Source: Cryptomeria japonica
Taxonomy: Eukaryota > Streptophyta > Pinopsida > Cupressales > Cupressaceae
Direction of reading: 5' to 3'
DNA length: 64,000 nucleotides
NCBI RefSeq assembly: GCF_030272615.1
Contig: NC_081414.1
Location: forward strand, 336,703,002-336,767,001
Shown in pieces: positions 45,027-56,121 of this stretch (positions within the stretch are counted from its first letter, which is position 1; every line of letters starts with the position of its first letter). A program made the position numbers and the translations under genes. Below the pieces are notes generated by a model that saw only the letters and a program-made list of their open reading frames with translations, was not told where the DNA came from and did not search any database.

Positions 45027-45110
45027 GTATGTATACATACATATATGTATATGTATATATACATATACATATATGTATGTATATACATATATGTATATAT
45101 ACATATACAT
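44619..45110 (+). repeat. 246-bp tandem duplication at the end of ORF2
   Basis: AAGAACATATTGGAATCATG starts at 44619 and again at 44865. The 246-nt unit contains the last 86 bases of ORF2, its stop, about 45 bp of 3' sequence and a TA/CATA microsatellite. The coding part of the two copies is almost identical, so the duplication looks recent. Confidence 0.9.
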
Positions 45111-45252
45111 ATATGTATGTATACATACATATATATATATGTACATATACATATATGTATGTATACATACATATATGTATGTATATATATGTATATGTAT
45201 ATATATATATGTGTGTATGTATATATATACATATATATATATATAGATATAT
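44749..45252. repeat. TA / TATG-CATA microsatellite
   Basis: Two blocks (44749-44864 and 44995-45252) consist of TA runs and alternating ACATATATGTATGTATACAT-type words, each close to self-complementary. They would form long cruciforms or hairpins. Many open frames of Tyr/Ile/Cys/Met arise here on both strands; they are artefacts of the repeat. Confidence 0.92.
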
Positions 45253-45438
45253 ATTACCCTTTCAATTTGGCATTGTTGTCAAAGGGGGAGTAGAAATATA
45301 TATGTGTTTTTTAAAAATTTGTATAATGTATGCATTAAGGGGGAGCATGAGTAAATGTGTAAATTTGTTGTGTATGCACACTTAGTGGTATTACTGTAAA
45401 ATTTTCTAAGTGCTGCCATCAATGCCAAAGGGGGAGAT
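45253..45438 (+). other. 3' region of element A with three polypurine tracts
   Basis: AAAGGGGGAG occurs near 45280, AAGGGGGAGC near 45338 and the terminal AAAGGGGGAGAT at 45427-45438 directly before the 3' LTR. The last is the functional PPT position; the two upstream tracts are near-copies. Repeated PPT-like tracts are known from Sirevirus-type copia elements. Confidence 0.75.
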
Positions 45439-46546
45439 TGTTGGCTTGATGATGATTGTAATGTATTCATCATTTGTTGTCATTGATGAAACACTCTCAC
45501 ACAGACATATGATTATATTGACTACCGGTGTAACTTCAATTGTTTACTCTGTCAACCGGTATGTTAGAGGTTATACTAAGAGGTTTATCTCTAACTGGTA
45601 CTTTGTGTCAATCGGTATGTGCATAAGATATAGTCTGCGATTATACTAAGTTGGCATCAAGAGCAGATCAAGATGGAGATCAAGTGGAGATTTAAGGACA
45701 ACAGTTCATATGTTTTATTCAAACTGGTATTTGATTGTTCCAATTGGTATTTGGTAATTTTGTGATGAGTTACTTGCACCGACTGCTTGGGAGAAATTTT
45801 TGTGATGAGTTATGATCACTTTTCCAGATACACTACATCTAGGAAATTGTGTTATGATTTCTTAAGGCCGACATGAAATCATAAGGTCTATATATTGACA
45901 TCGCAATGAATTATTTAAGAGAGTGAAAAGTGTTATGTTATGTGCGAATGTAAAAAGAGTTAAGTTGCAGAGTATACAGAAGAGCAGTGTTGAATATGTT
46001 TAGAAGGATCTGATTAAGCAAGTATTGTGCTACTCAGAACAGATCAAACCATTCTTGTTGTTTTCTAACCATTACACCAGAATCAAATCCCCTAACCGCG
46101 TAAGCTCTAAGAAGCTTCAATGTATCAATCCTTTAATAGGGTGATCTATTAGTCTGGATTCAAAAATCCTCTATCAAGGTTACTACTAACAGGGTACTAC
46201 CTTTAACAGGGTATGAGCTTCTAATCAGGCTTTAGGATCTCTAACAAGATTCGCTCCTAGCAGAGCACTTTATAGACCTTAACTGATCAGTTATCTATTA
46301 CTGCAGATAGTTAACTTGTGAGTTCCATCTCACCGTGGTTTTTACCTATTTGAGTTTTCCACGTACAAACACTTGTGATATGGTGGATGCTTTTATTTTT
46401 GTGGATTTTGTTATATCATTTTGGATTGCATGCATTGTGTTTAAAAGCTTTTTTAAGTTCATCTATCGGTTAGTGTTTGAAGTAGTTTTATTTTTGGTGT
46501 CACTGATTCATGCCCCCCCCCCTCTCAGTGATTTTCAAGTCCATCA
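45439..46546 (+). repeat. 3' LTR of element A
   Basis: TGTTGGC...CCATCA, 1,108 bp, homologous to 38656-39760 over its full length. TATA-like CTATATATT at about 45888-45896. Followed by the ATAAG duplication (46547-46551). Confidence 0.92.
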
Positions 46547-46551
46547 ATAAG

Positions 46552-48512
46552 ATGATACATAAGCTCAAAGATCGAGCAAGAGCCTCCACCAAAACAATGC
46601 AATAATAAACTAAGGCATAAAAATTAGATCTAAGACTAATCTAAGAGAAATTCAAATCCTCAACAGTGAGGCAATAACATCCCACTAGATCTCTCATAAA
46701 CATTCCTCGACAGTGAGGCATTCTTCCTCTCGTTGGAACTATATAACAAATAAGAATAATCATCAATGGTAAGGCACAAAACCTCTTACCAGAGCACAAA
46801 ACCATCATGAACAAGTCAATATGACATCATAGACAACTCTGAGAACTCAATGCAATCCCAAAATGCTTTTAAAAAATACAAAATCTGAAAAACCAATCAT
46901 ACTGAGAAAAATTGCCAAATCCTAAACCCCTAGAGCAATTCAATGCTCCTAGGAGCCATATTAGCACATCTTGGAGCCAGATTAACGCACCCAGGACATA
47001 TTGTAGCATTTTGGGTCATAGGTTTAGCGTTCTAGTGCCAAATAATAACGTTTTTAGTCCAGAATGCAAAATTCATCAAAAACAGACAAATTTGATAATG
47101 AAACTTACTAGAATTGCAAAAGGACTCTCAATTTGACCATGAAAAAGACATTATTAACACACAAAGAGAGATTTATATCAATCTCTAGCCACAATTGCAC
47201 TTAGATGTGCCTAGAACTTCACCAAATCGTGCACAAAAACTCAAGGAGATACAACAATGCAAAGGTAGTCTCAATGCAACATTTCAAGGCATTCTAATGC
47301 CCAAACAACACTCATTTCACCTATAGAATAAACTAAAAATAAGATTGCAATTAACAAAACTCAGGAAGACAACTCCTGACAAAGTCTCAAACACTTCCAA
47401 TCTTGCCAGAGTACATAGATTCATAAAGAGATGCAAAAAGGGCACAATGAAATTCAAATATCATTCAATGAACTTATTAAAATTAAACAAAATCATAGAT
47501 AAATACGAACAAAGATTCATTATGGGTCTAAAGTGGAAAATTGGGAACCTTAGCCAATTTCGCCACTTGAAAGAAGAGGGGAACTTTACTAAGGTTCAAT
47601 TTTCACTTGAGGGGGACTTTATATTCAAAAAAGGGATGAATCTAATAGATCCAATCCCAAAGGATGCAAGAATTGAATACTAAGTAGATTGATTGTGATT
47701 GAAATGCAATTTACCCTCTTTTGTAATTTGTCAAGTTGAATTAAGACTAAATGTTGGAAATGAAGATAAAGTAAGCAAAAATAGTGAACTACATATTCGG
47801 GATTCAGTCATGCACCTAGATCTGATAAGTTTGAGATGATTCAGAGCTGCTCTGCAAAATCCAGAAAAAGTTGTAGGGACCGTGTGTCCAGACAGGGACA
47901 CCCTCCTATTGGTCCTCCAAACTTTCCGCTCGTTGAAAAGGGTTTTTTCATCTCTACGAATAAAGCTTAATTCCAGAAGTACAACTATGTACATGTTTCC
48001 TACACATATAAAGAAAGGGAAATGTGTTGGGAATAGAGGTTTCTCTTCAGATCAAATCTTGGTTTTTGAATTAACCAAGTGGTTGAAGTAATGTAAATGA
48101 AACGACTGAAAGTAGAAATCCTCCTCTTTGAGGAGATGTTGAATTGACTGAAAATGAAATTCTTATACCTCCTTGTGAAGTTTTTCTTGCCTCCACATGG
48201 AATTAGCATTTCATGAAGTAGAATGTTGATCTCCTTTTCAATGCTTGAAATCTTATCTCTATTGCTGCTCCAAATCTTGAAGGAAGACTGAAAAATGCTC
48301 AATTGCTCTTGAATGCTTGATCTCTTGAATGATCGGATGCTTGATTGAATTTCATGATCTATCAAATGAGAGGGGAAATCCCTCTTATATACTTGCCATT
48401 GAGATTTAATTGACTGATTTTCTGACTTGGGGTGACATAGGGGGGATTTTCTCACTCCAATTTGAGATGAGCCAAAGAGAGGGACCCCAAGATAGGTCCC
48501 AAATAGGGGATC
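46552..48512. other. Non-coding sequence right of element A
   Basis: Continuation of the sequence interrupted by element A. It contains the 21-nt phased array at 46940-47053. Two open frames (47345-47683 plus and 48000-48524 minus) lack recognisable motifs; the first has no ATG. GACAGTGAGGCA-type words repeat loosely around 46660-46720. Confidence 0.45.
46940..47053 (+). repeat. 21-nt phased TTAGCGCAT-like array, third block
   Basis: Six 9-mers start at 46940 (weak: TCAATGCTC), 46961 (TTAGCACAT), 46982 (TTAACGCAC), 47003 (GTAGCATTT), 47024 (TTAGCGTTC) and 47045 (ATAACGTTT), each exactly 21 nt apart. The core and period equal those of the arrays at 17551 and 19299, but the surroundings do not match the Tat-like element. 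Confidence 0.75.
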
Positions 48513-48566
48513 CCAGGGTGCCATGCCCTGGTCCTAGTGAGGACCAGGGTGTCATGCCTTGGTCCT
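48513..48566 (+). repeat. 31-bp direct repeat containing a 10-bp hairpin
   Basis: A 23-nt word starting CCAGGGTGCCATGCC is at 48513-48535 and, with two changes, at 48544-48566. Between them CCCTGGTCCT (48526-48535) and AGGACCAGGG (48540-48549) form a perfect hairpin with a 4-nt loop. It stands out by its high GC content. Confidence 0.8.
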
Positions 48567-48739
48567 GCCCTATTTTGGGGCAGGATCAAGGTGGCTTTGA
48601 GATGCAGGGTTGAGTAAAATGCAGGCTTTGACTTGTATGAGCATATTTAGGTCTTCAATCAAGCCAAGGACCGCCAACACTAAGGAAAAGACCCAAATGC
48701 AGTCAAAAATTGCACGGGGTTCAATTTTAGGACGTTACA

Positions 48740-49228
48740 TTTATCCTGCACTTTAGTGAGAGTATAAGCATATGCAAAAGGAATTCAGATTGAAATACTT
48801 TCACCACATCACAGAGGCAAGATTCACCAAGCCCCCAATGGACTTTAGGATATTACTACTTCAATGATAAGGTAAAAGGGAAGATCATGAGAGAAAGAGA
48901 GAACCATGACTACAACTAGTAAGGTTCTCTTACTATGAGTCATGAAAAGAAGCACCAAAAATTACAAAGAAATGACAAAGTTCACTAAGTAACTTTAAGT
49001 ATCAAAAGAGAGAATCATGAGTGGAGTGTATGCCCCCACATTAAAGCGATTACGTACTCCTTATCGAGAGCAATTTCTTTAAGGTAGGATACACTCAAAT
49101 AAGACAAGCACATTATCACAATAATTTAGCCCCCAACAAAGGATAAATGAAAGGATAATGAACACAAAACACAAAGCATGAGGTAGTTTCACCTAACTTT
49201 GGAGTCAATATGCTTTTTATGATAACTC

Positions 49229-49264
<36 letters not shown>

Positions 49265-49449
49265 AGTGTCATAAAATTGCAACCCTAGAAATTTTAACCA
49301 CATTTAAGGTCCCCACCTTGGCGATGACATCCCCCTTCCTAACCAAGACCCATTTCTGCACTTCTACCCTTGAAACCCTCTTTGTCTAGGCTTTGTTTCT
49401 TCCTTAGACCTTGTCCAGGCCCCAAAATAGGGTACGATAGGGGTGCCAT
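48740..49449. other. Unassigned sequence with a TA/GT microsatellite
   Basis: No coding region recognised. A (TA)n(GT)n microsatellite runs from about 49229 to 49264. The section 49265-49449 is less AT-rich and ends at the LTR of copia D. Confidence 0.5.
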
Positions 49450-50508
49450 TGTTAGGTCCTGAAGACAACTGAGAGGGGGGGTGAATCAGTTGTCAAATAA
49501 ATTCAAACCAAAAATAGTTTAACCAACTTAATGCTTAATACCGATAAACCAATCTTTTATACCTATAGACAGTTTTATCAGTTAATTGCAATACCGGAAA
49601 GGATTAATGCATGAAACAGAAAGACAAAGTTATCCACAACACATAACACCAATATTTGTACATGGAAACCCTGTAAGGGGAAAAGCCATGGTGGGAAACC
49701 TTACCCACAATCAGATGATACTACTGCAGATAGTAAGTGTATACAAATGGGGTCTACACATGCAGAAAGGCCAAGTGCCTAGAGCTCACTGCTCAAACAC
49801 AAAATAGGAGTCACACTAACTACAATTGGATGGTTAAATCCAATAAGGATGTACTGCTCAAATTAGCATCTTTCTATGCTGGATTCAGTACCGGTGTAGT
49901 TCTAATTGTCTTCACAAAAACCTCCTTCAACCTTCAAATGATGCCTGTGTGTATAGCTCTTCTTATTCTTGCATATATCTTCACACAATTCTTTTTTGCA
50001 TTCCACATTCGATCTTACAAATAAGATCTTACATTTATACCATAACCTAAGACCAATTTTAGTAGGTCGGCTCTAAAGGATATTATAATAAAATCAATTT
50101 ATAAATAAATTAATGCCCGATGCAATAACCAATTCAACATGTTGGCTTAATGCATTTACAACAATAATAAATCATCTCCATAGCGTGCCATGCTGATCTG
50201 GAAAAGATAAACCTGCGGGTGTATAACCTGGACCTATTTGCCAGTAACAACAAATATGCAAATATGAATATGCCAATAAACAAATCTTCAAGATGAAGTG
50301 TCCAAATGATGTCTTTGACATAACCAAGTTTTTTCCATGCCATTCCAAGTGTCTATGAACATTATATCCTGTCAATGTACCAGATACCAATGACTGTGCA
50401 TAAGTCATTTGCTTTGTCGGTGAATGTTGTTGATTCTCCAAAGTGTCAGAGTTGATAAGTGTTAGTAGGTGTTGACATAATTGACAAAACCATACCAAAA
50501 TACCAACA
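49450..50508 (-). repeat. 3' LTR of copia D
   Basis: 1,059 bp; on the plus strand TGTTAGGTCC...ATACCAACA. It has a run of 7 G (49475-49481) where the partner LTR has 16. Homologous words to the LTRs at 3676 and 7772 (ACATGCAGAAAGGCCAA, CTCACTGCTCA) show a related family. Confidence 0.9.
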
Positions 50509-50522
50509 ATCTCCCCCTTTGG
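50509..50522 (-). other. Polypurine tract of copia D
   Basis: Minus strand reads CCAAAGGGGGAGAT directly before the 3' LTR. A second similar tract (AAAGGGGGAGAG on the minus strand) lies near 50700-50711. Confidence 0.82.
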
Positions 50523-50870
50523 CATTGATGGAAACACAAGATGGAAAAACCATCAAAGTGCCAAAACAGAAATGCCAAATACCAAAAGTCAACAATCTCC
50601 CAAAAGAGATCATAACCAGAAATCAAGATACAAAGAGTAACAATCTCTCCCCCAATGAATAATCTCTCCCCAAGAGATAATTTTTTTTTCCATATCAATC
50701 TCTCCCCCTTTGACATCAAATGCCAAAGTAGAAAAAATATATTTTTCAAATACAAAATGTCAACCGATTCAATGTACCAACTACTCCCCCTGAGAAGTAG
50801 CTTCCTCATCAAAGCTGGAGTAAAAAAAAAATTTTACTAATTTTGTCGGTTGATGACAAACATCAACTTC

Positions 50871-53800
50871 CTAAGTCTCTACTGGTGGGGGTATGACCCC
50901 AAGCTGATCTCTGAGATGTTCAAAAGTCTCCTTAGGTAGAGGTTTAGTGAAAATATCTACAATCTGCTCTTTAGTATTCACATAAACCAGTTTTATCTCT
51001 TTTGCTTCAACATTTTCCCTTAGAAAATTTAGTTTGATAGAAACATATTTGCTTTTAGAATGTAATACCAGATTCTTAGATATATCAATTGCTATAGTGT
51101 TATCACAATAGATAGGAATAGGTTCCTTGCATTTTACCTTTATGTCCTTCAACATTTGCTTAAGCCATAATACTTGTGTACAGTTAGTTGTTGCTGCAAC
51201 ATATTCTGATTCTACTATTGATAAAGATGTACAACTTTGTTTCTTACTTAACCAAGAAATTAATTTGCTTCCAAGAAAAAATACTCTGTCGGTGGTGCTT
51301 TTTCTATCATCCACATCTCCTGCCCAATTTGCATATGTATATGCACATAATTCAAAGTTTCCATCTCTAGGATACCATAATCCAAGATTTGTAGTGCCTT
51401 GTAAATACCGAAAAATCCTTTTTATAGTTGATTCATTATTTTCTCTAGGATTACTTTGAAATCTTGAAACAATACATACTACATTCATGATATCAGGTCT
51501 GGTTTGTGTCAAATACAGTAAACCTCCTATCATAGATTTGTACCTAGTCAGATTAACAGGTGTAGATTCATCCCTTATTGATAATTTATCATTTGTAGTC
51601 ATAGGTGTTCTTACCGGTTTAGATTTATCCATCCCAAATTTCTTTAGTAACTCTTTCAAGTACTTGGATTGACTCAAGAATATACCTTTATCAATTTGAG
51701 AAATCTACAATCCTAAAAAGAATTTTATTTCCCCAATCATAGACATTTCAAATTCTTGCTACATTTCAATAGAAAATTCTTTACATAATCCATCTTCTCC
51801 TCCAAAGATTATATCATCAACAAAAACTTCTATAACCAAGATGTCATCATTAGTCATTTTGTAATATAAGTTGTTGTCAGCATTACCTTTAGAAAAACCA
51901 ATTTTTAAAAGATACTTATCCAATCTTGCATACCAAGCTCTTGGAGCTTGCTTCAACCGATACAAAGCTTTCCTTAACCTGCAAACCATATCTTTGTTAT
52001 CTATCAAAGAAAATCCATCACGTTGTTCAATGTAAACTTCTTCTTCAAGATCTCCATTCAAAAATGCACATTTAATATCCATTTGATATACTTTGTAGTT
52101 CTTGTGTGCTACAAAAGCTAAGAATAATCTAACTGCCTCGATTCTAGCTACCGGTGCAAAGATTTCATTGTAATCAATTCCTTCTTTCTGAGAATATCTC
52201 TTACACACTAGTCTTGTTTTATTTCTAATTACCTTGTCATCTTCATTAAGTTTGTTTCTGAATACCCATTTGGTTCCAATTACATTTTTGTCTTTAGGTC
52301 GGGGAACTAATGTCCAAGTGTTATTCTTCTCAATTTGCTCTAATTCTTCTTCCATAGCTTTAATCCAGTGTTTATCTTCACATGCCTCATTAATTAATGA
52401 TGGTTCAATTTGAGAAATAAGACATACCTCTTTATTTGCCAATCTTCCTCTTGTCATAACTCCTTTATACTTTTTTCCAATTATCTGATCTTCAGAATGA
52501 TTCAGTCTTACATACTGAGGTGTCTTTGTTTGCTACTATTCCTCAGTTACAATGGAATTTTCAGATGATACTGGTGTAACTAGATCTTCATTCTGTACCG
52601 GTGGGTTTAGTGTAGGTTCATTTGTTAGAATATTTTTTGCCGATTCAGAGTCTATATACTGTGAAGTTCCTCTGAATTGTTCATCAATTTTCACATTTGT
52701 ACTCTCAATAATTTTCTGCAATCTTTTGTTAAAACATCTATATGCCTTACTCTTAGATGAATAACCAAGAAATATTCCTTCATCACTTCTAGGATCAAAT
52801 TTACCAATATACTCATCTCTTCTGATATAACATTTGCTTCCAAATATTTTGAAATATTTAAGAGTAGGAGTAATACCAAACCATAGTTCATGAGGGGTCT
52901 TACCGGTTTCACCTTTGATGTGAACTTTGTTGAATGTATAGACCATTGTACTTACTGCCTCTCTCAAATACACATGTGGTCAATTTTCTTATGATAACAT
53001 ACTTCTTGCTGCATCCAAGATAGTTCTATTTTTTCTTTCAACAACTCCATTCTGTTGTGGTGTCCGGTGTGTTGATAGTTGTCTTTTGATTCCATTCACT
53101 TCACAGAATGTATTAAATTCGTTAGATATAAACTCTCCTCCTTGATCTGATCTCAGACATTTGATTTTCTTACCGGTTTCATTTTCTACCATTGCTTTGA
53201 ACAGTTTGAACTTTCCAAGTGCTTCTAATTTTTTTCTGAGAAAAGTAACCCAACACATTCTAGAGTACTCATCAATGATTAGCATAAAATATCTATCACC
53301 ATGCAAACTTTTAGTTCTATCTGGACCACATAAATCAGTCTGAATTAAGTGAAGAGCATTATTGGATTTTTCTGGAATACTTTTGAAAGTAGCTCTAACT
53401 TGTTTTCCAAATTGACATTCCTTACATACTGTATTGTGAGGTTTGACAATTTTAGGTAAATCCCTAACTACCATAGTAGTATTGATTTTTACCATGCAAT
53501 CAAAATTTACATGACAGAGTCTCTAATGCTATAGCCAACTTTCATCAATATGTGCAATCAAGCATGTCTTTTCACTGTTATTCAAATGAAAGATATTACC
53601 TCTAGTTTGATTACCGGTTGCAATTTCCAAACCAGTTCTATTCATGATTTTGCATTTTCCATTTTTGAATTGTAACTGAAATCCTTTTTCAACTAATTAA
53701 CCAACACTCAAAAGATTATGCTTTAAACTTTCAACATAGTAGACATTGTCAGTGTTATGCTTACCATCAAGAGATATTGTACCTTTACCTTTGATCAAAC

Positions 53801-53942
53801 AAGCTTTATCATCTCCAAATCTTACTAGACCTCCATTATATTCTTGAAAGGTCAAGAATTTACTTTTATCACTAGTCATATGATGTGAGCATCCTGAATC
53901 AATGAACCATTCATCTTTAACTTCAATTTTAGTTGGCAAGGC
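50871..53942 (-). pseudogene. Copia D Pol: protease, integrase, RT, RNase H
   Basis: All open parts share one frame. Protease: EWFIDSGCSHHMTSD near 53875-53910 with intact DSG. Integrase: NLLSVG, CHVNFDCMVKINTTM, CKECQFGKQ, the core DEYSRMCWVTFLRKK and PQQNGVVERKNR, then [80 protein letters not shown] and the catalytic FVDDIIFGG. RNase H: DVDDRKSTTDRVFFLGSKL, SIVESEYVAATTNCTQVLWL, YCDNTIAID and KTKPL-type end block. Stops lie at 53697-53699, two near 53525-53535, 52989-52991, 52536-52538, about 51760 and about 51707; I see no frameshift. The element would otherwise encode everything needed for retrotransposition. Confidence 0.88.
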
Positions 53943-55025
53943 CTACTCTACCGGTTTAATGGTAGGTACTAGTTGATCTTCTGTTATAGCAACAAAAACC
54001 CATCCATTGTCTGACGGATCCTCATCAAAATCATTATTCACTCCTTCATCAGCAAGATAACAAGATTTGTCTTTATTCTTCTTAAATCTGTATCTCTGAT
54101 ATTCAGGGTTAGGCTTGTATGTTCTTCTAGCTTCTTCTCTTTGTCTAGCATGTCTATCAGAGCATCTAGAATCTATATGACCAATCTTATTATAGTTAAA
54201 ACATTTAAAGAGTGTTTTACCTTCATACTTACTTCCAATTGGACCTTTAGGCATTTTTCTTGCAAATAGTGCTTCAAGTTTTTCAAGTTCTTCATTTTCT
54301 CTCCTGCTTTCCTCAAGTTCTCTTGCATAAAAGGATTTCCAATCAGACTTGTCAAATGATGGTGCAGAGGATGTAGATTCTTTACAAGATAAATCTATCT
54401 TTGTAGTAGCAATAGGACCAAATTCCTCAATTTCAAAAGCTGAAAGTTTTCCAATCAATGTATCCCTAGTTACTAATGTATTAGGCATTGTTCTTAACTC
54501 ATTTATAGCAGTAACTTTCATTTTATATGCCGGTGGCAATCCTCTTAAAACTTTTGAAACAATTTCATCTTCACTTAAAGTTCCTCCACAACATTTAATA
54601 CCCAAAACAATTTCATTAACTCTTTCCATAAAAGCAGAAATCCTTTCTTCTTCTTCCATTTTCAGATTTTCATACCTGACCCGAAAGCTTTCAAGTTTTG
54701 CAATTTTGACTATGGAATCTCCTTCATTCAGTGTTTCCAAATGATCCCAAATATCTTTAGCAATTGATCTATCTGATAATCCCATGATTTGTTGGTATGT
54801 TAATGCGCTCAAAAGTGCTTCTCTTGCTTTGCAATCATTTTCTTCATCTTTTCCCAAGGTAGGTGGATTAGGTTGACTAGGAGTAGGAGCAGTATAGCAA
54901 TTCCTTGTAACTTCCCAGATGTCCTTTCCAATGTAATTTAAATGTGTCTCCATTCCGATCTTCCATATGCCATAGTTGTTTCTATCAAGTTTAGGACTAT
55001 CCTTCCTGAAATAGTTAGTAGACAT
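53943..55025 (-). pseudogene. Copia D Gag
   Basis: 360 codons starting MSTNYFRKDSPKLDRNNYGI, 40 bp after the PBS. The UBN2-type Gag domain covers roughly residues 10-200 (YGIWKIGMETHLNYIGKDIW, AKDIWDHLETLNEGDS, FRVRYENLKMEEEERISAF). The single zinc knuckle at 54162-54203 reads CFNYNKIGHIDSRC, with Tyr (codon 54192-54194) in place of the second Cys. A TAG (53943-53945) separates it from protease in the same frame. In intact copia elements Gag and Pol usually form one ORF, so this stop is probably a mutation. Confidence 0.87.
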
Positions 55026-55067
55026 TGGATCTCCTCAAGCTATTAAACTTCTGCAGAAAGAGGACTA

Positions 55068-55081
55068 GGGTCTGGTACCAA
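55068..55081 (-). other. Primer-binding site of copia D
   Basis: Minus strand reads TTGGTACCAGACCC after the LTR end CCTAACA plus one base. It matches the initiator-tRNA-Met word with three changes. Confidence 0.75.
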
Positions 55082-55082
55082 T

Positions 55083-56121
55083 TGTTAGGTCCCATAGACA
55101 ACTAAGAGGGGGGGGGGGGGGGTGAATCAGTTGTCAAATAAATTCAAACCAAAAATAGTTTAACCAATTTAATGCTTAATACTAATAAACCAATATTTTA
55201 TACCAGCAGACATTTTTATCAGTTAATTGTAATACCGGTAAGGATTAATGCATGAAACAGAAAGACAAAGTCATCCACAACACATAACAGCAATATTTGT
55301 ACGTGGAAACCCTATTTGTATGTGGAAACCCTATAAGGGGAAAAACCACAGTGGGAAACCTTACCCACAATTAGATGATACTACTGCGGATTGTAAGTGT
55401 ATACAAATGGGGTCTGCACATGCAGAAAGGCCAAGCTCCTAGAGCTCACTGCTCAAACACAAAATAGGAGTCATGCTGACTACAATTGGATGGTTAAATC
55501 CAATAAGCATGCACTACTCAAATTAGCATCTTTATATGTTGGATTTAGTACTGGTGTAGTTATGATTGTCTTCACAGAAACCTCCTTCAACCTTCAAATG
55601 ATGTCTGCGTGTATAGCTCTACTTATTCTTGCATATAACTTCACACAATTCTTTTTTGCATTCCACATTCGATCTTACAAATAAAATCTTACATTTATAC
55701 CATAACCTAAGACCAATTTTAGTAGGTCGGCTCTAAAGGATATTACAATAAAATCAATTTATAAATAAATTAATGCCCGATGCAATAACCGATTCAACAT
55801 GTCAGCTTAATGCATTTACAACAATAATAAATCATCTCCATAGTGTGTCATGCTGATCTGGAAAAGATAAACCTGCAAACTGGACCTATTTGTCGGTAAC
55901 AACAAATATGCAAATATGAATATGCCAATAAACAAATCTTCAAGATAAAGTGTCCAAATGATGTCTTTGACATAACCAAGTGTTTTCCATGCCATTCCAA
56001 GTGCTTGTGAACATTATATCCTGTTGGTGTACCAGATACCGGTGAATGTGCATAAGTCATTTGCTTTGCTGGTGAATGTTGTTGATTCTCCAAAGTGCCA
56101 GAGTTGATAAGTGTTAGTAGG
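55083..56121 (-). repeat. 5' LTR of copia D, end missing
   Basis: About 1,039 bp, homologous to 49450-50508 up to GTGTTAGTAGGTGTTG, where sequence switches to element B. It carries a 16-G run (55108-55123) and a 19-bp tandem duplication (ATTTGTACGTGGAAACCCT-like, starting 55295 and 55314) that the other LTR lacks. Confidence 0.88.

Larger units (their letters stand above)
38656..46546 (+). mobile_element. Element A: complete pol-less LTR retrotransposon
   Basis: 7,891 bp with LTRs of 1,105 and 1,108 bp (TGTTGGC...CCATCA), PBS at 39762, PPT at 45427 and a perfect ATAAG target duplication. Inside are a multi-knuckle coiled-coil Gag (39823-41114) and a second long ORF (41570-44705). I find no protease, integrase, RT or RNase H motif in any plus-strand frame, so it cannot have moved by itself. 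LTRs, PBS and PPT are copia-like, which points to mobilisation by a copia relative. The LTRs differ by scattered, mostly C/T changes. Confidence 0.88.
36951..48739. repeat. TG...CA-bounded sequence, possibly one very long solo LTR
   Basis: The left edge TGTAATGCCC and the right edge GGACGTTACA are imperfect inverted ends of the kind seen on plant gypsy LTRs. Without the element at 38656-46546 and one copy of its 5-bp duplication the unit would be about 3.9 kb. A TATA-like TCTTATATACTTGCC lies near 48390. Neither end is followed by a convincing PBS or PPT, and the outside 5-mers (GCCCT and TTTAT) do not match. The right part holds a 21-nt phased array (46940-47053) and a tandem/hairpin repeat (48513-48566). 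I see no protein domain. Confidence 0.35.
49450..56121 (-). mobile_element. Ty1/copia element D, nearly full length (minus strand)
   Basis: LTRs at 49450-50508 and 55083-56121, PPT at 50509-50522, PBS at 55068-55081 and one long gag-pol region between 50871 and 55025, all read on the minus strand. Gag, protease, integrase, RT and RNase H are all present and in the same frame. The upstream LTR lacks about its first 35 bases on the minus strand (beyond 56121), where element B begins. It is the best preserved source of copia proteins in the window, but about eight stop codons silence it. Confidence 0.9.

Noticed and set aside
44718-45385. Overlapping open frames rich in Tyr/Ile/Met/Cys on both strands
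   Set aside because: They follow from the TA/CATA microsatellite, which has no stop in several frames. They have no domain and no independent start context.
47345-47683. 112-codon plus-strand open frame
   Set aside because: It begins at a TTG rather than an ATG and has no domain or neighbour suggesting function.
48000-48524. 174-codon minus-strand open frame
   Set aside because: It has an ATG but no recognisable motif. It lies in LTR-like non-coding sequence with a TATA-like box on the other strand. I cannot support a gene without a homologue.
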